Both the position numbers and the translations under genes were made by a program. This document shows positions 56,195 to 64,000 of a DNA stretch of 64,000 nucleotides, in pieces. The notes under the pieces are model-generated. The model was given only the letters and a program-made list of their open reading frames with translations. It was not told the origin of the DNA and made no database searches. The first letter of the stretch is position 1, and each line of letters opens with the position of its first letter. Origin of the DNA: Sphingomonas sp. Mn802worker (lineage in GTDB: Bacteria; Pseudomonadota; Alphaproteobacteria; Sphingomonadales; Sphingomonadaceae); assembly GCF_000382485.1 (NCBI RefSeq), contig NZ_AORY01000017.1:21559-85558 (forward strand), in the 5' to 3' direction.

Positions 56195-56956
56195 TCAGTG
56201 GCGGCGCACCGGCACACCTGCTGCGGCAAGCGCGGCGTGCGCGTCGGCGATCGTCGCCTCGCCGAAGTGGAAGATCGACGCGGCGAGCACCGCGGAGGCG
56301 TGCCCTTGCGTCACACCCGCGACTAGGTCGTCCAGCGTGCCGACCCCGCCCGAGGCGACCACGGGCACGCTGGTGCGGTCGGCGATCGCGCGCACCAGAT
56401 CGAGGTCGTAGCCGCCGCGCGTGCCGTCGCGGTCCATCGAGGTGACAAGCAGCTCGCCCGCGCCCAGTTCGGCGAGGCGGAGCGCGTGCGCGACCGCGTC
56501 GATGCCGGTCGCGTGGCGACCGCCGTGGGTGAACACCTCCCAGCCGCCCTCGACCCGGCGCGCGTCGATGCTGGCGACGCAACATTGCGCGCCGAACCGC
56601 TCGGCGATGTCGGCGACCACCTCGGGCCGCGACACAGCGGCGGAATTGACCGCGACCTTGTCCGCGCCCGCCAGCAGCAGCGCGCGTGCGTCCTCCGCGG
56701 TGCGCACCCCGCCGCCAACCGTCAGCGGCATGAAGCAGACCGCGGCGGTGCGGCGTACCACGTCGAGGATCGTGCCGCGCGCCTCGTGGCTGGCGGTGAT
56801 GTCGAGGAAGCAGAGCTCGTCCGCGCCCGCCGCGTCATAGGCGCGTGCCTGCTCGACCGGATCGCCCGCGTCGATCAGATCGACGAAGTTGACCCCCTTC
56901 ACGACGCGCCCGTTCGCCACGTCGAGGCAGGGGATGACGCGCGCGCGAACGGTCAT
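56195..56956 (-). CDS. hisF: Imidazole glycerol phosphate synthase cyclase subunit
   Basis: 253 residues. The (beta/alpha)8 barrel has the catalytic Asp11 ([15 protein letters not shown]) and Asp130 (VASIDAR), and the phosphate-binding loop VGGGVRT. It partners HisH to make IGP and AICAR. The start overlaps the hisA stop by four bases (ATGA). Confidence 0.95.
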   Translation of the reverse strand: MTVRARVIPCLDVANGRVVKGVNFVDLIDAGDPVEQARAYDAAGADELCFLDITASHEARGTILDVVRRTAAVCFMPLTVGGGVRTAEDARALLLAGADKVAVNSAAVSRPEVVADIAERFGAQCCVASIDARRVEGGWEVFTHGGRHATGIDAVAHALRLAELGAGELLVTSMDRDGTRGGYDLDLVRAIADRTSVPVVASGGVGTLDDLVAGVTQGHASAVLAASIFHFGEATIADAHAALAAAGVPVRRH

Positions 56957-57687
56957 GCTGCGGCGGCGACGCTCAAGGCGGCGGCGAGGTCGAGGCGGCC
57001 GTCGTAGAGCGCGCGACCGGTGATGACGCCTTCGACGCCGTCGCGCGCATGGAGTGCGAGGACGTGGATGTCGCTGATGCCCTTCACGCCGCCGGAAGCG
57101 ATGACGGGGATGTCGACCGCGCGGGCGAGGTCGACCGTCGCCTCGACGTTGCAGCCCTTGAGCATCCCGTCGCGCCCGACATCGGTGAAGAGGACGGCCG
57201 CGACGCCCGCGTCCTCGAACCGGCGTGCGAGGTCGGTGGTCGAGACGGTCGACACGTCGGCCCAGCCCTTGGTCGCGACCATGCCGTCCCGGGCGTCGAC
57301 CGCGACGACGATGCCGCCGGGATAGTCGCGCGCCATGTCGCGGACGAAATCGGGGTTCTCGAGCGCGGCGGTGCCGATCACGACGCGTGCGACGCCCAGG
57401 TCGAACCACGCCGCGACCGCCTCGGGCGTACGGATGCCGCCGCCGAGTTGGACGTGGCCGGGGAAGGCCGACACGATCTGGCGCACCGCGTCGCCGTTGA
57501 CGCTCTTTCCTGCGAACGCCCCGTCGAGGTCGACGACGTGGAGGTGGCCGGCACCGGCGTCGGCGAACTTCGTCGCCTGCGCGGCAGGATCGTCGCCGTA
57601 GACGGTGGCGCGCGCCATGTCGCCTTCGGCCAGGCGGACGACCTGACCGGCCTTGAGGTCGATGGCGGGGAAGACGATCAAGCTCAT
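56953..57687 (-). CDS. hisA: ProFAR isomerase
   Basis: 244 residues. The barrel shows the catalytic Asp10 ([16 protein letters not shown]) and Asp131 (VAVDARDG), with phosphate loops LGGGIRT and ASGGV. It isomerises ProFAR to PRFAR. Both ends overlap neighbours by four bases (hisH upstream, hisF downstream). Confidence 0.95.
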   Translation of the reverse strand: MSLIVFPAIDLKAGQVVRLAEGDMARATVYGDDPAAQATKFADAGAGHLHVVDLDGAFAGKSVNGDAVRQIVSAFPGHVQLGGGIRTPEAVAAWFDLGVARVVIGTAALENPDFVRDMARDYPGGIVVAVDARDGMVATKGWADVSTVSTTDLARRFEDAGVAAVLFTDVGRDGMLKGCNVEATVDLARAVDIPVIASGGVKGISDIHVLALHARDGVEGVITGRALYDGRLDLAAALSVAAAA

Positions 57688-58295
57688 GGACGCCACTTCA
57701 GGAAACGGTCGAGGAGGGCCAGGCCGTAGCGCTGGCTCTTCTCGGGGTGGAATTGCACGCCGACCATGTTGTCGCGCGCGACCGCGGCGGTGACGGGGCC
57801 GGCATGGTCGGTGGTGGCGATCACGTCTGAGTCGTCGCCTTGTAACGCGAAGCTGTGGAGGAAATACGCCTCGCCTGGCACGATCAGCGGGTGGGGGCGT
57901 GTCGGCACGACGTCGTTCCACCCCATGTGCGGCACCTTGGCGTCGCTGCCCGCGACGTCGATCAGCCGCACGCGCCCGGAGATCCAGCCAAGCCCTTCGT
58001 GGCTGCCGAGTTCCTCGCCCGCGTCGGCCATCAACTGCATGCCGACGCAGATGCCGAGGAACGGTGCACCCTCGCGCCGGACGCGCTGCTCCAGCGCCTC
58101 GACCATGCCGGGCACAGCGCGCAGCGCCTGCGCGCACGATCCGAACGCACCGACACCGGGCAGCACGATGCGGTCGGCGCGCGCAACCGTGTCGGCGTCG
58201 GAAGTAACGAGGAGGTCGGTGCAGCCTGCGGCGCGCAGCGCGTTCTCGACCGAGTGGAGGTTGCCCGCGCCGTAATCGATCAGCGCGAGCGTCAT
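57684..58295 (-). CDS. hisH: Imidazole glycerol phosphate synthase glutaminase subunit
   Basis: 203 residues, class I glutamine amidotransferase. The nucleophile is Cys83 (GICVGMQLM), and His-Glu of the triad is in QFHPEKS. PGVGAFG is the conserved N-terminal loop. It feeds ammonia to HisF. It lies 25 bases after hisB. Confidence 0.95.
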   Translation of the reverse strand: MTLALIDYGAGNLHSVENALRAAGCTDLLVTSDADTVARADRIVLPGVGAFGSCAQALRAVPGMVEALEQRVRREGAPFLGICVGMQLMADAGEELGSHEGLGWISGRVRLIDVAGSDAKVPHMGWNDVVPTRPHPLIVPGEAYFLHSFALQGDDSDVIATTDHAGPVTAAVARDNMVGVQFHPEKSQRYGLALLDRFLKWRP

Positions 58296-58320
58296 GGGCG
58301 AGCGCTCACAGCACGCCCCC

Positions 58321-58908
58321 TCACAACACCCCCTTGGTCGACGGGATCGCGTCCGCCTTGCGCGGGTCGATCTCGGTCGCGGTGCGCAGCGCGCGCGCCA
58401 GACCCTTGAACGCGCTTTCGGCGATGTGGTGGTTGTTGTGGCCGTGGAGCAGTTCGACGTGGAGCGTGATGCCGGCGGTCTGCGCGAATGAGTGGAAGAA
58501 ATGCTCGAACAATTCGGTGTCCATCGTGCCGAGCGTCGCCTGCCCGAAAGGCGCGCGCCACACCAGCCACGGGCGGCCGGAGATGTCGAGCGACACGCGC
58601 GTCAGCACCTCGTCCATCGGCGACAGTGCGTCGCCATAGCGTCGGATGCCGCGCTTGTCGCCGAGCGCCTGCGCGACTGCGGCGCCGAGCGCCAGCGCGG
58701 TATCCTCGACCGTATGGTGCGCGTCGATGTGCAGGTCGCCCTCAGTCTTCACATCGAGGTCGATCAGCGAGTGGCGCGACAGCTGCTCGAGCATGTGATC
58801 GAAGAAGCCGACGCCGGTTACGACATGATAGACGCCGGTGCCGTCGAGGTTGACGGAAACCTCGATGCTGGTCTCGCTGGTCGAGCGCTTGATGGTCGCG
58901 GTCCGCAT
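58321..58908 (-). CDS. hisB: Imidazoleglycerol-phosphate dehydratase
   Basis: 195 residues, the monofunctional form. The two metal-binding motifs are HHTVEDT (64-70) and HNNHHIAES (157-165). It is the first his gene visible in the unit hisB-hisH-hisA-hisF. The start at 58908 lies 93 bases from the divergent sspB. hisG, hisD and hisC are not in the window. Confidence 0.95.
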   Translation of the reverse strand: MRTATIKRSTSETSIEVSVNLDGTGVYHVVTGVGFFDHMLEQLSRHSLIDLDVKTEGDLHIDAHHTVEDTALALGAAVAQALGDKRGIRRYGDALSPMDEVLTRVSLDISGRPWLVWRAPFGQATLGTMDTELFEHFFHSFAQTAGITLHVELLHGHNNHHIAESAFKGLARALRTATEIDPRKADAIPSTKGVL

Positions 58909-59001
58909 GGGTCCGCTCCTTAGCGCAGCCGCCGCGCCAGGCAAGTTCGCGGCCGCGCACGCTCTTGACCGGGCCAGCCACGGCGCTACCCATGCGCCGC
59001 G

Positions 59002-59484
59002 ATGAGCGACATGCCCGACAGCCTGATCCCCTATGACGAGATCGTCCAGGAAGCCCTGCGCGCGGTGGTGGGCCGCGTGCTCAACACCGTGGCGGAAACC
59101 GGCGGGCTGCCCGGCGAGCACCATTTCTACATCACGTTCAAGACGCAGGCGCCGGGTGTCGACATCCCGCAGCGCCTGATCGAGCGTTTCCCCGACGAGA
59201 TGACGATCGTGCTGCAGAACCGCTTTTGGGATTTGCTGGTCGACGACCAGCGCTTCTCGGTCGGTCTGTCGTTCAACCAGGTGCCGTCGAAGCTGGTGAT
59301 CCCTTATTCGGCGATCACCGGCTTCCACGATCCCGCGGTCAATTTCGAGCTTCGCTTCCAGGCACAGGAGGGGCCGGGCGACGGTCCGGGCGGGCACGAT
59401 CCGGCCGAGAACGACGGCACGCCGACCGCGGAGCAGCAGGACGGCAGCAACGTCGTCGCGGTGGATTTCAAGCGCAAGAAGTGA
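59002..59484 (+). CDS. sspB: SspB-type ClpXP adaptor
   Basis: 160 residues. The N-terminal substrate-binding domain has [13 protein letters not shown] and [16 protein letters not shown] (about 7-120). An Asp/Glu/Gly-rich linker (about 120-150) and a short C-terminal ClpX-docking peptide ([10 protein letters not shown]) follow. It delivers tmRNA-tagged and other substrates to ClpXP. It is divergent from the his operon. Confidence 0.9.
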   Translation: MSDMPDSLIPYDEIVQEALRAVVGRVLNTVAETGGLPGEHHFYITFKTQAPGVDIPQRLIERFPDEMTIVLQNRFWDLLVDDQRFSVGLSFNQVPSKLVIPYSAITGFHDPAVNFELRFQAQEGPGDGPGGHDPAENDGTPTAEQQDGSNVVAVDFKRKK

Positions 59485-59551
59485 GGCGGGTCGTGTGCGG
59501 TTGTCCCGCGCACGCGTGCAACGACTTGCGCATCCACGCGCTTGAACGCGC

Positions 59552-60940
<1,389 letters not shown>

Positions 60941-60989
60941 CGGAACCGGGCGCAGCGCCGGTCATTGAGTGCGGCAGGAGGATCATTTC

Positions 60990-61196
60990 ATGGGTGCAAC
61001 AACCATCGGGGCCCTGATCGGCGGCGCGATCGACGGCATGTCTGGCGATGACAGCGCAGCTGACGGTGCGCTGATCGGAGCGGTCGCCGCCAATGTGCTG
61101 AAAGTGGTCCTGCCGATCGCGGTCACCTACGCGATCGGGTGGGGTGTATTGAAAGGCGTCGCGGTGTTGAGCGACCGGATTAAGGAGGCGGTTTGA
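60990..61196 (+). CDS. Small Gly/Ala-rich membrane protein
   Basis: 68 residues from ATG 60990, with AGGAGG eight bases upstream. The first half is Gly/Ala/Asp-rich (IGALIGGAIDG), and one transmembrane helix follows (VLPIAVTYAIGWGVL). No family is recognised. It is coupled to the next small gene, whose ATG lies on its stop codon (TGATG). Confidence 0.6.
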   Translation: MGATTIGALIGGAIDGMSGDDSAADGALIGAVAANVLKVVLPIAVTYAIGWGVLKGVAVLSDRIKEAV

Positions 61197-61408
61197 TGTT
61201 GAGGACGATTTTGGGTGCGCTGGTCGGGCGTGAGATCAGCGAGCGCAACCGTGATGGCGGCATGAAGGGCGCGGTGATCGGCGCATTGCTGACGCGCGGC
61301 GTGTCGCGCATGGGGCCGCTCGGCATGGCGGCGAGTGCGGCCTATCTCGGCAAGAAGGCGTACGATCGTCACAAGGCCTCGCGCGTAGGCGTCCCGCCGC
61401 GCCGCTGA
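61196..61408 (+). CDS. Small basic Gly-rich protein
   Basis: 70 residues from ATG 61196, with AAGGAGG seven bases upstream. It has a short hydrophobic start, GGMKGAVIGALLTRG, and a basic C terminus (KKAYDRHKASRVGVPPRR). It looks like a membrane-associated partner of the preceding 68-residue protein. No function is recognised. Confidence 0.55.
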   Translation: MLRTILGALVGREISERNRDGGMKGAVIGALLTRGVSRMGPLGMAASAAYLGKKAYDRHKASRVGVPPRR

Positions 61409-61478
61409 CGCGTGCGCGTCACAGGTTGAAGCATTCTCCCTGCCGTGTACCAAGGTCGTGACGGCGGGGAGTGCGGAA

Positions 61479-62339
61479 ATGAAGAACAAGACAATTGGCG
61501 CAGGTTTGCTGGCGCTCGGTATCGGCCTTGCTGCCGGTGTGGCGGTGGCACAGGGCGTGTCCTTCTCCGGCAATCGAGCCGCGCTGCTGGTGCTCGGATC
61601 AGGGCATTTCGACAATCCTGGTGCCGACATCGCCAATGTTCGGGTCGAGAATATTCTGACGCCCGATCGCCAGCGCGAGATCGAAGCGGTGGTTGACCGC
61701 TTGGCGCGTTTTCGCCCCAACCACGTCGCTGTAGAGTGGAACGCCGTCGATCAGGCAAAACTCGACAAGCGTTATGCCGAATACCGCGCCGGACGTTACA
61801 AGCTGACGGCCGATGAGCGTGACCAGCTCGGGTTGAGGCTTGCGGCCAAGCTCAACCTGCCGCGCGTCGATGCAGTCGATTTCGTTGGCGACGGGCCGGG
61901 CAAGGATGCCGATTACGACTTCGTTGGCTGGATGAAGACGCACGGCCGCGCAGCCGAGTGGACCGCGTTCGAGCGGCAAGCCCAGGCGCAGGCCGATGCG
62001 ACCGGTGCACGGCAGCGTTGCACGTCGATCGGTGACTGGCTGCGCTATTATGCAGATCCGAACTACACACGGCTTAACGAGACGCCTTATTACACCATCG
62101 CGCGCTTCGGCGATGCGCGCGACAATCCCGGAGCCAACTGGGTCGGCCAGTGGCACGCGCGCAACCTGAAGATCTACGCCAATCTGGCGCACCTTGCGGG
62201 GCGGCCGGGTGACCGGACAGTGGTGATCTTCGGTGCCGGCCACGCGCCGCTGCTGCGCGCCTATGCGAGCGAGTCCGGCACGTTCAACGTCGCCGACACG
62301 CGCGATTACCTGCCGTCAGGATCCAAGCGCCGCTGTTGA
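61479..62339 (+). CDS. DUF5694-type exported protein
   Basis: 286 residues. A signal peptide (about 1-25, ending AVAQG) is followed by a conserved strand ALLVLGSGHFDNPGAD. VAVEWN and FGAGHAPLLRAY near the C terminus resemble the metal-ligand strands of TraB/ChaN-like proteins, of which DUF5694 seems a relative. It is probably periplasmic. The start at 61479 has GGGGAG upstream. Confidence 0.7.
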   Translation: MKNKTIGAGLLALGIGLAAGVAVAQGVSFSGNRAALLVLGSGHFDNPGADIANVRVENILTPDRQREIEAVVDRLARFRPNHVAVEWNAVDQAKLDKRYAEYRAGRYKLTADERDQLGLRLAAKLNLPRVDAVDFVGDGPGKDADYDFVGWMKTHGRAAEWTAFERQAQAQADATGARQRCTSIGDWLRYYADPNYTRLNETPYYTIARFGDARDNPGANWVGQWHARNLKIYANLAHLAGRPGDRTVVIFGAGHAPLLRAYASESGTFNVADTRDYLPSGSKRRC

Positions 62340-62427
62340 CTCGCTCCGCTCGCCGACGCGCCCTGATTGGCGGCTGGCGCGCACCCTTCGTCGACCGTCG
62401 GCGTTGAGCGCGCAAAGGAGTGCCGGC

Positions 62428-63774
62428 GTGAGTGACGATGATCGGATGACGGGCGGCGGCCGTGCGGTGCCGAGCGGGCGCGTCGCGCGACTGGGCGCGT
62501 TCGGACGGCTGGCAGGCGGGGTCGCGGGCGGCGTCGTCGCAGAGGGCGCGCGGCGGCTGGCGAGCGGCGAGCGACCACGGATGGGCGACCTGTTGCTCAC
62601 CCCCGCCAATGCGACGCGCGTCGCCGATCAGCTCGCCAATCTGCGCGGCGCGGCGATGAAGCTGGGGCAGATGGTGTCGATGGACGCGGGCGACATGCTG
62701 CCGCCCGAACTGACGCAGATTTTGGCGCGGTTGCGCGACAATGCGCACCACATGCCGCCCAGGCAGCTGGACACGGTGCTGGCGCGTGAATGGGGTCAGG
62801 GCTGGCGCCGCCGCTTCGCGCACTTCCAGGCGCACCCGATCGCCGCCGCCTCGATCGGGCAGGTCCACCGCGCGCGCCTGCCGGACGGGCGCGAACTGGC
62901 CATCAAGGTGCAATATCCCGGCGTCAAGGAGAGCATCGACGCCGATGTCGACAACGTCGCGACGCTGCTGCGCGTGTCGGGGCTGCTGCCGCGCGAACTC
63001 GATATCCGCCCGCTGCTGGAAGAGGCCAAGCGGCAGTTGCACGAGGAAGCGGATTACCGCCGCGAGGGCGGGATGCTGGCGCGCTACGGCGAATTACTAG
63101 CCGGGGAGGACGGGTTCGTGGTGCCACGGCTCGAACCGTCGCTGACGACCGAACGCGTGCTGGCAATGGATTTCGTTGCGGGCGTTCCGATCGAGATGCT
63201 GGAGGACGGTGACCAGGAGGTGCGCGACGCCGCGATGGCGCGGCTGATTGCGCTCGTGCTGCGCGAGCTGTTCGACTGGGGATTGATGCAGACCGATCCC
63301 AACTTTGCCAATTATCGCTGGCAGCCCGACACTGGCCGTTTGGTGCTGCTCGATTTTGGTGCGGCGCGCGGCGTGCCGGCAGAAACGAGCGCGGGGTATC
63401 GCCGGCTGCTCGCCGCCGGGTTGTCGGGCGACCGCGATGCCGTGCGTGAGGCGGCGGTTGCGGCGGGCTTCATGGGCGGGGCGGCGGCGACGGCGCATCG
63501 CGCGCTGGTCGACCGGATGATCGACGTGATCCTGTCCGAGCTCAACCAGCCCGGCGTGTTCGACTTCGGCGACCGCGCCTTCGTCGGCGTGGTTCGCGAG
63601 CAGGCCGTCGACATGGCGCGCGATCGCTCGACCTGGCATTTGCCGCCGATCGACACGTTGTTCGTGCAGCGCAAGATTAGCGGCACCGCGCTGCTGGCGG
63701 CACGGTTGAAGGCGCGCGTCGACATCCGCGCGATGGTGGCGGCGCGGCTGGGCGAGGGTACCGTGGTCGCCTGA
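62428..63774 (+). CDS. ABC1/UbiB-family atypical protein kinase
   Basis: 448 residues from GTG 62428, with AAAGGAG seven bases upstream. It has the AAAS ATP-grasping loop (PIAAASIGQVHRA), the catalytic-lysine strand LAIKVQYPG, and metal ligands in QTDPNFANY and LLDFGAARG. UbiB homologues support ubiquinone biosynthesis or export; the COQ8/ADCK group includes ATPases. This copy lacks obvious C-terminal transmembrane helices, so it may be a soluble paralogue rather than UbiB itself. Confidence 0.85.
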   Translation: MSDDDRMTGGGRAVPSGRVARLGAFGRLAGGVAGGVVAEGARRLASGERPRMGDLLLTPANATRVADQLANLRGAAMKLGQMVSMDAGDMLPPELTQILARLRDNAHHMPPRQLDTVLAREWGQGWRRRFAHFQAHPIAAASIGQVHRARLPDGRELAIKVQYPGVKESIDADVDNVATLLRVSGLLPRELDIRPLLEEAKRQLHEEADYRREGGMLARYGELLAGEDGFVVPRLEPSLTTERVLAMDFVAGVPIEMLEDGDQEVRDAAMARLIALVLRELFDWGLMQTDPNFANYRWQPDTGRLVLLDFGAARGVPAETSAGYRRLLAAGLSGDRDAVREAAVAAGFMGGAAATAHRALVDRMIDVILSELNQPGVFDFGDRAFVGVVREQAVDMARDRSTWHLPPIDTLFVQRKISGTALLAARLKARVDIRAMVAARLGEGTVVA

Positions 63775-63837
63775 CCTCGTGCGGGAACGCATCGCCTACC
63801 CGGTTCTTTGTGCGTCGGCATATGCAGGAGCCCACGC

Positions 63838-64000
63838 ATGACCTTTCACCCCGAACCGCCCTTTCCCGAACAGCAGCAGCAGGTGCCTGGCCACACCGAG
63901 AAGATGGACCCGCGGCCCGACCATGGCGAGGACAGCTATGTCGGCTACGGGCGGTTGAACGACCGCAAGGCGATCGTGACCGGCGGCGACAGCGGCATCG
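63838..64000 (+). CDS. Short-chain dehydrogenase/reductase, N-terminal fragment
   Basis: 54 codons are visible before the window ends. The start ATG 63838 has AGGAG seven bases upstream. A Pro/Gln-rich leader ([14 protein letters not shown]) with [13 protein letters not shown], followed by [11 protein letters not shown], is the N terminus of stress-related SDRs of the YhxC/GspA-39 type. The VTGGDSGI motif begins the NAD(P)-binding TGxxxGIG loop. Substrate is unknown. Confidence 0.85.
   Translation, partial: MTFHPEPPFPEQQQQVPGHTEKMDPRPDHGEDSYVGYGRLNDRKAIVTGGDSGI

Noticed and set aside
60950..60966. GGAAC-N16-CATT before the 68-residue gene, EcfG-like
   Set aside because: The -10 element reads CATT rather than CGTT, and the region also forms part of the fumC 3' end; too weak to call.
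63784..63804. GGAAC followed by GGTT upstream of the SDR gene, suggesting an EcfG stress promoter
   Set aside because: The spacing between GGAAC and GTT is about 14 bases, shorter than the 16-17 expected, so it does not meet the consensus.

Overview
The window is a GC-rich chromosomal segment from an alphaproteobacterium, most likely a sphingomonad (Sphingomonas or a close relative). Four things point there: a GapR/DUF2312 nucleoid protein, the order argD-argF-hslO, a CYP153-type P450, and the run ptsP / RodZ-like / cpoB / tilS / ftsH. No rRNA, tRNA, insertion sequence, prophage or CRISPR array was seen. Coding density is high. The content is core metabolism and housekeeping, with small accessory patches: a vapBC pair, an orphan P450 and several small envelope proteins.

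Layout. 0-6 kb: the tail of a DUF3617 protein, small secreted or acidic proteins, a 2OG-Fe(II) oxygenase overlapping a tiny beta-helix protein, then a phosphoribosyltransferase coupled to a DUF853 HerA-like ATPase. 6-11 kb: a DegP-type protease, hflK-hflC and the divergent Mrp ATPase (envelope quality control and Fe-S handling). 12-17 kb: a CAT-family permease, a vapBC module with a visible promoter/operator, and acnA with a strong terminator. 17-23 kb: argD-argF-hslO, a candidate structured small RNA, queC-queE and pyk. 24-28 kb: DUF1244, a secreted amidohydrolase, gapR and a second HerA-like ATPase. 28-32 kb: yebC-ruvC-ruvA-HAD-ruvB, almost entirely coupled by 4-base overlaps.

32-40 kb: ptsP, a RodZ-like protein, cpoB, tilS and ftsH, closed by a strong terminator. 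40-46 kb: a glycine-zipper protein, DUF3667, CYP153 with an upstream inverted repeat, a two-gene ABC exporter, a lipoprotein and an EI24 membrane protein. 47-55 kb: adenosine-type kinase, hrpB, the NDUFS4-like complex I subunit, a lemA / TPM / TPM / NUDIX operon and a second CAT-family permease. 55-59 kb: hisB-hisH-hisA-hisF-(62-aa protein)-hisE-HIT on the minus strand. 59-64 kb: sspB, fumC, two small membrane proteins, a DUF5694 protein, an ABC1/UbiB-family kinase and the start of a short-chain dehydrogenase.

The most interesting unannotated signals are a roughly 93-nt candidate small RNA after hslO (three short hairpins with C-rich loops, then an intrinsic terminator), an apparent CTG start for ruvC, the palindromic vapBC promoter, the inverted repeat over the P450 promoter region, and a spaced non-coding repeat family at about 5.76-5.93 kb.
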